Positions 1-8,951 of a stretch of 64,000 bases of DNA are shown here, piece after piece. The DNA comes from an uncultured Saprospiraceae bacterium. GTDB taxonomy: Bacteria; Bacteroidota; Bacteroidia; Chitinophagales; Saprospiraceae. A model generated the notes under the pieces. The model saw only the letters and a list, made by a program, of their open reading frames with translations. It had not been told where the DNA came from and ran no database searches. Both the position numbers and the translations under genes were made by a program. The stretch spans positions 1-64,000 of the forward strand of contig CALBEE010000135.1 in assembly GCA_937927575.1 (NCBI GenBank), in the 5' to 3' direction. Every line of letters begins with the position of its first letter. Position 1 is the first letter of the stretch.

Positions 1-1
1 T

Positions 2-736
2 ACGGCGACGCATAATGTGATAGGCGCGAGTACTGAAGTAAGAAGTTCTAATACGCTGTTGCTAGAGCTGAATGATAGAGCGGTAAAAGCTGGAGAGTTA
101 GTAGAAGTAGCGTTCAGCAGTAAAGACTTCAGATCAGTATCCGGCTTACAGATGACGATGGAGTTTGATGGCTTAACATTCAATGATGTAGTAGGAAGAT
201 CAATCTCAATGGGAGCGAGTAATGTAGGAGTGATCAGAGAAGATATGATCACGATATCATGGAATACGATCACAGAAGTGAGTAGTAGTGAAGACTTGTT
301 TGTCATCACAGCATTAGCTACGAGAGATGGCAATGTGAGTGAGATGATCAGGGTAACGGATAGAGTGATTAGTCCAGAGGCATACACTTCGACTACGCTG
401 AGTGCAGGCCAAGGGTCTACATTTGAGATTAATAATATTGAATTAGGTATCAGAGGCGGAAGTACAAAAGTATCGGTTAGCGAATTGATGCAGAATGAGC
501 CGAATCCATTCAAGGCATCTACTTTAATCAGCTTCAACTTAGCGACGGCGGGTAAGGCGACCTTAACGATCAGAGATGTAGCTGGAAAAGTAATCAGAAC
601 GGTGAATGGCGAATATGCAGAAGGACTGAATACGATTACGCTAGATAAGAGTGAGTTGAATACAGTAGGTGTATTGTATTATACACTTGAATCTGGCGAG
701 TTTAATCAGACCATGAAGATGATAGTAGTCGAATAA
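2..736 (+). CDS. T9SS cargo protein, C-terminal part (5' end outside window)
   Basis: The reading frame is open back to the window edge, so this is the 3' end of a longer gene; the GTG at 17 is an internal codon and not a convincing start. The first ~140 visible residues form a cohesin-like beta-sandwich, with motifs such as GLQMTMEFD followed by a threonine/serine-rich strand region. The last ~80 residues are a T9SS type A sorting domain: NEPNPF, then a TLTIRDVAGK strand and a hydrophobic end (MKMIVVE). In this family the domain directs export through the outer membrane and is usually cleaved, with attachment to the cell surface. A strong terminator follows within 30 bases. The role of the N-terminal part cannot be seen. 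Confidence 0.85.
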   Translation, partial: TATHNVIGASTEVRSSNTLLLELNDRAVKAGELVEVAFSSKDFRSVSGLQMTMEFDGLTFNDVVGRSISMGASNVGVIREDMITISWNTITEVSSSEDLFVITALATRDGNVSEMIRVTDRVISPEAYTSTTLSAGQGSTFEINNIELGIRGGSTKVSVSELMQNEPNPFKASTLISFNLATAGKATLTIRDVAGKVIRTVNGEYAEGLNTITLDKSELNTVGVLYYTLESGEFNQTMKMIVVE

Positions 737-762
737 TATCGATTGCCTAAAGCTTAAATTAC

Positions 763-803
763 AAAATCCCATTCGGCAGTTGTCGGATGGGATTTTCTTT
801 TTT
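763..803 (+). terminator. Rho-independent terminator after the T9SS cargo gene
   Basis: The arms AAAATCCCAT and ATGGGATTTT enclose a GC-containing loop and are followed by a run of T. It lies about 30 bases after the stop at 736. Confidence 0.85.
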
Positions 804-1128
804 AGGACTATTATAAGTCATAGTATATATTTATTAAATATATTTTAATGAAACTATATTTTGAGTAATAAGAAAATACGAATGCTTAAGTGCATAAAAA
901 TCTAATTATTGGGCATTATCAAAATTATAGTTTGATATTAAGCTTAAGTTTGATTTTACTTATTGAATAGTCTTGTGACCTATTGAATTCTATACGTCTT
1001 AATGCGCATAACCCTTAATCCGCTAATAAGGTCAATACAAATTTTACAATATTTCGATTTGAGGCACATGCAACAATGTTCTTCTCATCGATCTTGTTGT
1101 GTTTTATAACTTAATAGATTAAGAAACA
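804..1128. other. AT-rich intergenic region, no gene seen
   Basis: No reading frame of note. A lone TAAGTTTG (945-952) fits the Bacteroidota -7 motif but has no convincing -33 element. A short CAACA/TGTTG inverted repeat lies near 1069-1098. I assign no function. Confidence 0.4.
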
Positions 1129-1863
1129 ATGGAGGTCATGATTAAATCACATACTTCTACGAAAAAGAAATATTATTTGAATTGTCTAATTGTCGAAGAT
1201 GATTACGCATTTGCGAATTCTACCAAAGCTATAGCGGAAGAGCTGGGACTAAGAGTACTATCTATTGGAAGATCATTAAGGGAAATAGAAGAGGCAATCC
1301 ATGAGTACTCTTTCGATTTGATTATTAGGAATAAAAAGCTTCAAAATCAGTCGGTTGTTGATTATTTAAGCTCTAAGAAAAGTATACCGCCTCAAATTCT
1401 TTTATCGGCGGATGATAACCCTTCCAGTTCATCTCATAATATATATTCAACTCAATCATTAGACGTACCTACGCTTAAAGATGCAGTAGAAAATGCATTA
1501 AAAGATATATCTGAGTCAATGCAGCGTCATGGAGATATTCAAAAGAATGAATATAATCTATACGTAAGATCTTCTGGTAAATTGATGTCGTTGGATACTA
1601 ATCAGATTAGTCATATTAAAGCGGAAGGCAACTACTGCATTTTTCATACGGAAGGTAGAAAAATAGTAATTAGAACTTCAATTAGTAATGCACTCAAAAC
1701 TATAGACCAACCCAACTTTGTACAAATCCATAGAGGATATGTGGCCAATGTCGATGCCGCAATTAAAGTAATACCTAGTGAAAATATTTTAAGAATGAAA
1801 GATCAAGATTTACCTATAGGTAGAAAATATAAAAAAGATTTAGTTTCGATATTTAAAAATTAA
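1129..1863 (+). CDS. LytTR-family regulator with a degenerate receiver domain
   Basis: The 244-aa protein has an N-terminal receiver-like domain (about residues 17-130) and a C-terminal LytTR DNA-binding domain (about 143-244, with HIKAEGNYC and QIHRGYVAN). The acidic patch VEDD is kept. The position equivalent to the phosphoacceptor aspartate is asparagine (N68, in DLIIRNKKL instead of the usual DLIILDI), and the switch lysine of the KPF motif is glutamine (Q109). The family normally receives phosphate from a kinase; this one probably does not and is better described as a pseudo-receiver. No sensor kinase is adjacent. A second in-frame ATG lies at 1138. The gene is monocistronic, with its own terminator. 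Confidence 0.85.
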   Translation: MEVMIKSHTSTKKKYYLNCLIVEDDYAFANSTKAIAEELGLRVLSIGRSLREIEEAIHEYSFDLIIRNKKLQNQSVVDYLSSKKSIPPQILLSADDNPSSSSHNIYSTQSLDVPTLKDAVENALKDISESMQRHGDIQKNEYNLYVRSSGKLMSLDTNQISHIKAEGNYCIFHTEGRKIVIRTSISNALKTIDQPNFVQIHRGYVANVDAAIKVIPSENILRMKDQDLPIGRKYKKDLVSIFKN

Positions 1864-1924
1864 AAGGTAGTTACATACTTCTTTTTAGAACCACAAATTG
1901 TCATTTTAAAAGATAAATTTTTAG

Positions 1925-1958
1925 AAAGAGGCTGCTATGACCATAGCAGCCTCTTTTT
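1925..1958 (+). terminator. Rho-independent terminator after the LytTR gene
   Basis: A perfect 11-bp stem, GAGGCTGCTAT with ATAGCAGCCTC, and a short loop are followed by five T. Confidence 0.9.
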
Positions 1959-2385
1959 ATTTGGCATTCTTTCATAACATTATGACCGTTAACACAATGA
2001 TATATACCATTAACTACATAATACGTACCTTTTAATATTTAGGTATTTATACGTATGGATAAGTAGATTTCTACCCATAGATTTGTTTCAAATCAAGATC
2101 AAACCCTTTTATAAAAACCATAAAAACCTCAATTTGAATGAATTATCTGCAATTCATGCTAGATAAGAAATAATGTATCAAAAAAATCAGACGCATTGCC
2201 TTTACTAAGTGCGTGTACATCTTGTTGCTCATAGCGACCCTATACTCTTGAGCTCCATCCTTAGATGTCCAAATTAATTTTTTGCATTTAGAGGTAACAT
2301 GTTTGATTCAGATGGATATTATATAATGACAACAATATTTTTTTACCCTTTTGTAATTTATTAACCAATTATTAAAAAATCAATC
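1959..2385. other. AT-rich intergenic region, no gene seen
   Basis: About 430 bases with no coding frame, no clear hairpin and no full TAnnTTTG promoter. It presumably carries the promoter for the two secreted-protein genes that follow. Confidence 0.4.
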
Positions 2386-2766
2386 ATGAAATCATTAATC
2401 AATTTAAAATCGAACCTTTTTATTTTTCTTTTTAGTCTTTTAGCTATTTCTATCTCAGCACAAACTGATGCTAGTGATAAAGGTATCGGAGAATGCGAAA
2501 CTGTAGAGTGGAACGCTAAACGAGATATGCCTGAAATCAATGATAAAGATCTTGATTGCGTTACCGTTACTTTAGTAGGATTTGAGAAAGATCAACTTCA
2601 AAAAATGCATGATATAGTTGGATCACTTTCAAGTAATCTTGTAATGATGAAAGTATCTGATAATTTGGAAGAACTTAAAATTAAGTTTAATCATAATCCA
2701 ATAAGCGCTGAAAGAAAGCAATCTGAATTTAAATCTTGTTTTGCAAAAATCAAGAAACAGATTTAA
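2386..2766 (+). CDS. Small secreted protein of unknown function
   Basis: The 126-aa product begins with a clear signal peptide (residues 1-26, ending ISISAQ). The mature ~100 residues contain three cysteines and alternating strand and helix patterns (VTVTLVGFEKDQLQKMHDIV), which could be a ferredoxin-like fold; this is only a guess. It has no T9SS sorting domain, so it probably stays periplasmic. It lies 36 bases upstream of a giant surface-protein gene in the same direction, so the two are probably cotranscribed and may work together. I do not recognise the family. Confidence 0.75.
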   Translation: MKSLINLKSNLFIFLFSLLAISISAQTDASDKGIGECETVEWNAKRDMPEINDKDLDCVTVTLVGFEKDQLQKMHDIVGSLSSNLVMMKVSDNLEELKIKFNHNPISAERKQSEFKSCFAKIKKQI

Positions 2767-2802
2767 TGCTATTCCCAATCATTACTATAAAATTAAAATA
2801 CA

Positions 2803-5800
2803 ATGAGAATTTATAAAATCATAAACATAGTGGCACTATGCCTTTTTAGTGTCGCTTTAAACGCTCAATTAATAGGAGGCGAAGCCTTTTTGAAAAATGA
2901 TTATTTAGAGTTAGGAATAGGAGAAGACGGTGCGTTCGGAACTTTTGCTAATGCTCCAGCGGATTATCATCCTAGGCCATTTAGTGGCGCTACAGAAGGA
3001 AGATTAGGCTTTGTAGCAGATTCAGATGAAGACGGTTGGGACGTTGGAACGCCCAATTATTGTGGTGACTTTTTTGTGCCTGGATCACCAGTGGAAAATC
3101 TTGCTCTTTCAATTGGAAATACCAATTATATAAATAATAATTTGTCTGGTTATTTTGATATTCCTGGCTCATTATCTAATTATGTAAGTACATCAGATGT
3201 CACTAGTGTAGATTGGAATGGTTCTGCAGGGGGAATTGAAATATTTCAAAAAATTGAATTGCCTACTGATAATAATTATATCATCATGACGGTAACCATG
3301 ACAAATGTAACGGAAAGCGATATTGATGATATTTACTTTTCTCGGAACGTAGATCCTGATAATGAAGCTACTATTTCGGGTGGTTCGTTTTCTACTCAAA
3401 ATACGATATTATCTAATCCTGATGCAACCACTGATCAAGCCTTAGTGGAGGCTGTGGGTACTGCCTTTGGATGTACTGTGGCTTTAGGTGCTGTTAACCC
3501 AATTGCCAAAGCGGTCTTTGGTGGATTTAGTAATATAGATGCAGAAGATTTATATAATAATGGTAGTGGATTATTTACTAGTACAGTAGGTAGCACCAAT
3601 TATGATGATGAAGCCATCGCTATTTCTTTTAATGTGGGTACTTTAGAACCAGGCGAGGAGATCGTACTTACTTTGGGCTATTTATTAGATCCAGATGATT
3701 TAGATGATTTCTTAGAAGAATTAGCCGTAGGTCCAAATATCCAATGTAAAGATATCGAAGTCGTATTAGATGAAAGCGGTAACGCTACCGTAAATGCTTC
3801 TGACTTAGATGATGGTACTACTGATGACGAGACTGCTCCAGAAGATATTCTCTTTTCGTTTTCTTCGACAGATATTAATGATAACGTTTTAGCATTAGAC
3901 TGTTCGCAAGTGGGTACAATTGATGTGTCTCTATATGCTTGGGATGAAGAAGGATTGGTAAGTGTACCTTGTGCAGCGACTATTACAGTGGTAGACAATA
4001 TTTTGCCAACCATCTCATGCCCAGAAAATATTATTGTAAATAATGAACCTGGTTCTTGCGGGGCAGTAGTAACGTACGAAGTATCAGGCAGTGACAATTG
4101 TTCAGGTGGTGACGAATGCGCAATTAATCAACCTATCGCGAATACAGCATATGCTGGATGGGACGGTGGAGGATCTTCATTTACAGCTTGTGAAAGTGGA
4201 TCACTTAATTCTGTTACAGTATATTTCAGCGATGCCCCTGAAGGCAATGATTTAACATTAAATATATATGATGGTGGTAATCCTAATACTGCAGGTATTT
4301 TACACAGTCAGGTAGTTCCTGGATCTATGTTTAGTATTGGAGCTAATGCGGTTACTCTAGATGCTGTAGTTGATCTTACTGATGGAGTGGAATATGCATT
4401 TACTTTTGCTGGTAGTAATAATGGAATGGAAATTAATAGTGGCGATGTATCACCAGTTGGAATTATGTATTGTGCAAGTGGATCCAGTTGGACATCATTC
4501 GCTGGATGGGATTTAAAGTTTGATCTCTCTATCGGAGAATCTATTCCGATAACTTGTTCGCATGAATCTGGAGATGTATTTCCAGTTGGGACCACTACGG
4601 TTACTTGCTCCACAGTAGACGCGGGTGGTAATGCAGTGAGTTGTTCGTTTACGGTAACGGTAAACGATACTGAAGCTCCGACTGTAGTATGTCCAGACGA
4701 CTTGATAGTAAACAGTGATGAAGATATTTGCGGAGCAGTTGTAGAATTTGAAGTGGGTCTATTAGATAATTGTGCTGCTGGTGCAGGATGCGCTATTAAT
4801 CAGCCTATAGCAAATACTGCATATGCTGGATGGCAAGGTGGAGGATCTTCATTTACAGCTTGTGGTGATGGAAGTGTGTCTTCAATTACAGTATATTATG
4901 AGAGTGAACCTTCAGCAGGTGATCTAACTTTAAGAATTTATGATGGAAGTGATCCTAATTCTGCGGGAGTATTACACACTCAAGTAGTTCCTGGATCTTC
5001 ATTAACGATTGGAGCTAATTCTGTAGCGATAGATGGTATGGTTGATTTAGTAGATGGTACAGAATATGCTTTTGCCTTTGATGGAGATAATGATGGAATG
5101 GAAATCAATTCTGGAGATGTTTCTCCTGTTGGAATTATGTATTGTAAAAGTGGAACCTCTTGGACATCATTTGCAGGTTGGGATTTAAAATTTGATTTGG
5201 TAATGGGTGGTTCTATGGTTACTTGTTCGCATGAGTCAGGAGATGTTTTTCCTATAGGTACGACCACAGTTAATTGTATTGCTACGGACGGTAGCGGAAA
5301 TACAGCCGAATGTTCATTTACGGTTACTGTAGAAGATAATGTAGCTCCAATAGCCAGCTGTCAAAACTTTACAGGAGCATTAGATGCTTCTGGAAGTGTG
5401 ACAATTTCTGTTTCTGATATTGACAATGGCAGTTCAGATAATTGTGGAATTGAAGACATGTTTTTGTCCAAGACTACATTTACTTGTGATGACTTAGGGG
5501 ATAATACTGTTGAACTTACGGTATCAGATGGACTCAATACATCGGTATGTACAGCTACTGTGATAATCATAGATGAAACGGTACCTACGTTTACTTGCCC
5601 TGATGATGTTAACGAAACAGTATTTGGGACGAATTGCGAATTGACTGTAGAAATGCCAGATTTAAATATTATGGATGCCTGTGGTGAAGAAGGTGTAACA
5701 GTAGAATACATATCTCCTGAAGCGACTTTTGAGGAAATTGGTGGAGTAACTTTCGCAAGTTTTGATGAGGCAGGATTGTACGAAGTAATGATAGTGGTTT

Positions 5801-6708
5801 CTGATCCAACTGGAAATAGTACCGAATGTACTTTTATCGTAAAGATCGAGGATAACGAACCACCGATTATTGATAACTGTCAATTTATGGGACCTATAGA
5901 AGTAGAAGCAGAGCCAGGATGCGGTGCATTTGTGGAGTGGGAAGAATTGGCAGGAGCAAAGGACAACTGTGAACAAGGTGGAGCAAATGAGAACATAATC
6001 ATTACGGGGTCTCATTCCCCTGGAGATTGGTTTGAGTATGGTGTGACTGAAGTAGTATACACTGCTACAGACGAATCAGGAAATACTGCTACATGTTCTT
6101 TTGATGTGATTGTTGGAGAAGTATTAGAGGCTAGCTACACATTAAATGGAGCAAATGGGTTGACTATGTTTTTCCAAAATACAAGTATTGGAGGAGATAG
6201 TTACTTATGGGATTTTGGTGACGGTACGACTTCTACTTTAGAAAATCCAACACATACTTTCCCAGCAGAAGGATTCTATGAAGTTTGCTTGACTATAGAA
6301 GGTATCTGTAATTCGGATGAAGTATGTCACGATATGAAAGCATTCTTTACTAATCAAGGATTATCAAATCAATCAGATCAAAATGAGGTTTCTGAAACAT
6401 TATCATTTGAAAATGCAACATTACCATTAGAATCTGAAAAGAGATATGCGACCGATATGGTTATCTATCCTAATCCGAGTCTTGGAGTATCTTATTTGAA
6501 ATTTGAATTAATTGAAGAAGATAATTTAACGATTAATATCATTGATAAGTTAGGAAGAAATGTAAATACTAGTACACAACTATATGATAAAGGCCAAGTG
6601 AGTATCCAGTTGAACTCAGAAAATTTGATGCCTGGAGTGTATTATATTCAGGTCTTATCAGAATCTACTAGTAAATCAACTATGAAACAGCTAGTGATTA
6701 TGAAGTAA
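2803..6708 (+). CDS. Large T9SS surface protein with HYR and PKD domains
   Basis: The 1301-aa protein has a signal peptide (1-21) and a ~280-residue N-terminal beta-rich domain. A series of HYR (hyalin repeat) units starts near residues 403, 627, 849, 928 and 1020. A PKD domain (about 1108-1165) has the hallmark WDFGDG at 1136, and a type A T9SS sorting domain (about 1220-1301) begins YPNPS. The first two HYR units are each interrupted after DNC by a ~140-residue jelly-roll-like module (CAINQPIANTAYAGW onward), and the two copies are near-identical. HYR and PKD domains usually serve adhesion or act as spacers on the cell surface. No catalytic motif is visible. A terminator follows. Confidence 0.9.
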   Translation: MRIYKIINIVALCLFSVALNAQLIGGEAFLKNDYLELGIGEDGAFGTFANAPADYHPRPFSGATEGRLGFVADSDEDGWDVGTPNYCGDFFVPGSPVENLALSIGNTNYINNNLSGYFDIPGSLSNYVSTSDVTSVDWNGSAGGIEIFQKIELPTDNNYIIMTVTMTNVTESDIDDIYFSRNVDPDNEATISGGSFSTQNTILSNPDATTDQALVEAVGTAFGCTVALGAVNPIAKAVFGGFSNIDAEDLYNNGSGLFTSTVGSTNYDDEAIAISFNVGTLEPGEEIVLTLGYLLDPDDLDDFLEELAVGPNIQCKDIEVVLDESGNATVNASDLDDGTTDDETAPEDILFSFSSTDINDNVLALDCSQVGTIDVSLYAWDEEGLVSVPCAATITVVDNILPTISCPENIIVNNEPGSCGAVVTYEVSGSDNCSGGDECAINQPIANTAYAGWDGGGSSFTACESGSLNSVTVYFSDAPEGNDLTLNIYDGGNPNTAGILHSQVVPGSMFSIGANAVTLDAVVDLTDGVEYAFTFAGSNNGMEINSGDVSPVGIMYCASGSSWTSFAGWDLKFDLSIGESIPITCSHESGDVFPVGTTTVTCSTVDAGGNAVSCSFTVTVNDTEAPTVVCPDDLIVNSDEDICGAVVEFEVGLLDNCAAGAGCAINQPIANTAYAGWQGGGSSFTACGDGSVSSITVYYESEPSAGDLTLRIYDGSDPNSAGVLHTQVVPGSSLTIGANSVAIDGMVDLVDGTEYAFAFDGDNDGMEINSGDVSPVGIMYCKSGTSWTSFAGWDLKFDLVMGGSMVTCSHESGDVFPIGTTTVNCIATDGSGNTAECSFTVTVEDNVAPIASCQNFTGALDASGSVTISVSDIDNGSSDNCGIEDMFLSKTTFTCDDLGDNTVELTVSDGLNTSVCTATVIIIDETVPTFTCPDDVNETVFGTNCELTVEMPDLNIMDACGEEGVTVEYISPEATFEEIGGVTFASFDEAGLYEVMIVVSDPTGNSTECTFIVKIEDNEPPIIDNCQFMGPIEVEAEPGCGAFVEWEELAGAKDNCEQGGANENIIITGSHSPGDWFEYGVTEVVYTATDESGNTATCSFDVIVGEVLEASYTLNGANGLTMFFQNTSIGGDSYLWDFGDGTTSTLENPTHTFPAEGFYEVCLTIEGICNSDEVCHDMKAFFTNQGLSNQSDQNEVSETLSFENATLPLESEKRYATDMVIYPNPSLGVSYLKFELIEEDNLTINIIDKLGRNVNTSTQLYDKGQVSIQLNSENLMPGVYYIQVLSESTSKSTMKQLVIMK
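4120..4560 (+). repeat. Direct repeat, copy 1: module inserted in an HYR domain
   Basis: This segment encodes the module starting CAINQPIANTAYAGW and ending near the next HYR half. It is closely matched by 4790-5225, both in protein and over long nucleotide stretches. Boundaries are approximate. Confidence 0.75.
4790..5225 (+). repeat. Direct repeat, copy 2: module inserted in an HYR domain
   Basis: Second copy of the 4120-4560 segment, offset by about 670 bases together with its flanking HYR halves. This indicates an internal duplication. Boundaries are approximate. Confidence 0.75.
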
Positions 6709-6760
6709 CAATTTTAAAAAATTGAAAATAAGGTGCGTTGATTCCTTGATTTTAATTTTT

Positions 6761-6793
6761 GGTGCTATGAGCGGATCATAGCACCTTTTTTTT
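6761..6793 (+). terminator. Rho-independent terminator after the HYR/PKD gene
   Basis: The stem GGTGCTATGA / TCATAGCACC has a short loop and is followed by eight T. Confidence 0.9.
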
Positions 6794-6988
6794 GTTTGGA
6801 CGTTTCTGGATTAATGTATCTAATGTTATCTCTTTCTAGCCAAGTTTTAATTGTCATAGGCTCAGGAAAACTTCTAATGCTTGGTAACAGATTTTTAGTT
6901 TTCTGCAAATAAATTGTTCAAACCATGCAATATTTATAACTAATTACTAGTTTTAACAACGAAATTATCGTTATAAAATTTTGTAGAG

Positions 6989-7381
6989 ATGAAAAGTAAG
7001 AATAGTAATAAGTCTAAATTGACCCATAGAGAAGAAGAGATTATGCAAATCATTTGGAAATTAGGGTCTGCGTTTCCAAAAGAAATTATGGAGTATCTTA
7101 CTGAGCCTATACCTCCATATAATACTATTCTTTCTATGATTAGGAAATTAGAAGCTAATGGATGGCTAGCATTTAAAAAATTTGGTAAGTCCCATCAATA
7201 TTATCCCTTAGTGGACAAAAAAGATTATTCGCAATCGCTATTCTCTAAACTGTACAATGAGTACTTAGGTGGATCTAAAGAAATGTTGATGTCGTATTTT
7301 ATGAAAGAAGAAAATGTGGACATAGCTGAACTAGAACAGTTAGTAAAAGAGCTTAAGAAAGCGCAGAAAAACAACCAATAG
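6989..7381 (+). CDS. BlaI/MecI-family transcriptional repressor
   Basis: This 130-aa winged-helix protein shows the BlaI/MecI/CopY signature: LTHREEEIMQIIW at the N-terminus, then PPYNTILSMIRKLEANGWL as recognition helix and wing. The C-terminal ~50 residues are the dimerisation part. Family members bind operators as dimers and are cleaved after a signal from a partner BlaR1-type M56 protease. Such a partner gene follows 31 bases downstream, so the two form an operon that probably autoregulates. No beta-lactamase gene lies nearby, so the signal is unlikely to be restricted to beta-lactams. Confidence 0.92.
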   Translation: MKSKNSNKSKLTHREEEIMQIIWKLGSAFPKEIMEYLTEPIPPYNTILSMIRKLEANGWLAFKKFGKSHQYYPLVDKKDYSQSLFSKLYNEYLGGSKEMLMSYFMKEENVDIAELEQLVKELKKAQKNNQ

Positions 7382-7412
7382 CAATACGTTTTTTATCAGT
7401 TAATTATTCGTC

Positions 7413-8759
7413 ATGTTAAATCAATCTTACATAATAGAAGCATCATATATTTTAGTTATTGCATACGTACTTTATCTTTTGATTTTTGCCAATGACAAAG
7501 CCTTTACAAGAAATCGAATCTATTTATTGACCTCATTGATATTGGCATTAATAATTCCTTTGCTGAGTTTTCCTGTTTTTGCTAGAGAAGTAATTACGTA
7601 TTCTACGCCTATTAGCGTTAGTGGTAATTTGTCACCTAATTCAGTAATTCCAGCTACAATGAATTGGGAGGAATTGCTAGCTATATTGTATTGGAGTGTT
7701 TTTGGTCTGTTGTCTTTACGTCTTGTGTATCACTTCTTTTTTATTAGAAAAGTACTGAATACTAGTAAAAGTATAATTAAGGATAATATAAAGTTCGTCA
7801 TTACTGACAAGCTTACAACGCCTGCAAGTATTTTCAATAATTTAATTGTCAATGATGTGAATATTCCTCAGGAAATAATAGACCACGAGAAAGTACACAT
7901 GGATCATGGACACACCTGGGATGTACTGTTGATAGAAATTATGAAGGTCATATTCTGGTTTAATCCATTCATCTACTTCTTGGCCAAATGCTTGAAAGAT
8001 AATCACGAATATATGGCGGACTACATAGCAGCGCAATCTCTTGAAAGTGAATTAGATTACTCAAATATTCTCATTCAATATGCAAAATCGAATAGGCACT
8101 CACCCACATTATTAAATACATTTAGTTCAATTACGAAAAAAAGAATAATCATGCTTAGTAAAAACAAGTCCAATAATATTTTCAAATCACTATTATTATT
8201 CCCAATATTCTTAGCCATTCTTACATTGTTTTCATTTGATACATATAATGTTACCGTAGACCAACATGGCAATATTTTGAGTGATAGTATTCCTGAATCA
8301 AGATTAGATACAATAATTACATTTGATGCAGTTACTGGTGCTGAGTCTATACAAATAGAAAGGGTGTATTCTAATGATATACGTACTTGGAAGGATACCA
8401 CTATTATTTTTAATGCTGAGACTTTTGAAGAGAAAGTACAAGTAGTTACTTCTGAAGCGCCAAGAACGGAAATTATCCAACAAACCTACACTACTAATGA
8501 GTATAATATGAAAACAGGAGATTTGGAAACCAAAACCTATAGGAGGTTCCCTCAAGAATTAGTCGAAGTAACTGATACCATAGTGACATTTAATTATGAT
8601 ACATACGAAGAGAATTTTCAAGTGGTAAAGTCTATGGCTCCACGAGAAGAATTAATATCAAAAAAAGTCACTCCTAGAAATATGATTAAGGAAGGACAAA
8701 ATTTCGATAATGTAAAGAAGTCAAAAGGTAAAGTAGTTACTAAGCTCAGGGGGAATTAA
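7413..8759 (+). CDS. BlaR1-like M56-family membrane metalloprotease
   Basis: The 448-aa protein has N-terminal membrane helices (about residues 8-25, 35-55 and 90-112). The zinc protease motif HEKVH is at 158-162, a further helix follows it, and another membrane helix is near 265-285. The partner is the BlaI-like repressor just upstream. Unlike BlaR1 there is no penicillin-binding sensor domain. Instead the outer part (about 295-448) holds three copies of a short unit of the form D-T-x-x-x-F-x-x-x-T-x-x-E, at about residues 296, 328 and 388, two of them continuing into FQVV/VQVV and AP-R-E/TE. The signal sensed by this region is unknown. A terminator follows at 8894. Confidence 0.88.
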   Translation: MLNQSYIIEASYILVIAYVLYLLIFANDKAFTRNRIYLLTSLILALIIPLLSFPVFAREVITYSTPISVSGNLSPNSVIPATMNWEELLAILYWSVFGLLSLRLVYHFFFIRKVLNTSKSIIKDNIKFVITDKLTTPASIFNNLIVNDVNIPQEIIDHEKVHMDHGHTWDVLLIEIMKVIFWFNPFIYFLAKCLKDNHEYMADYIAAQSLESELDYSNILIQYAKSNRHSPTLLNTFSSITKKRIIMLSKNKSNNIFKSLLLFPIFLAILTLFSFDTYNVTVDQHGNILSDSIPESRLDTIITFDAVTGAESIQIERVYSNDIRTWKDTTIIFNAETFEEKVQVVTSEAPRTEIIQQTYTTNEYNMKTGDLETKTYRRFPQELVEVTDTIVTFNYDTYEENFQVVKSMAPREELISKKVTPRNMIKEGQNFDNVKKSKGKVVTKLRGN

Positions 8760-8893
8760 GAATTTTTGACCGTTAATACGCCGATAGTTACCGTTCGTCC
8801 AAATCGAGACCTGAGTGGTACGATCCTAAGTTATATTTAGCTTGCTTTTAATCAATTTGTACTGATCAGCTAATGCCTACGCTGAGAAGGGAA

Positions 8894-8929
8894 GAGGCCA
8901 TCTTAATTTGTATAAGATGGCCTCCTTTT
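8894..8929 (+). terminator. Rho-independent terminator after the blaI/blaR-like pair
   Basis: A perfect 12-bp stem, GAGGCCATCTTA with TAAGATGGCCTC, and a short loop are followed by CTTTT. Confidence 0.85.
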
Positions 8930-8951
8930 ATTTTTACTTTTGAGGCTTTGT

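Noticed and set aside
3678-6015. Minus-strand open frames opposite the 1301-aa gene
   Set aside because: They are shadow frames, Ser/Thr/Pro-rich because of the opposite strand's codon use, with no independent support.
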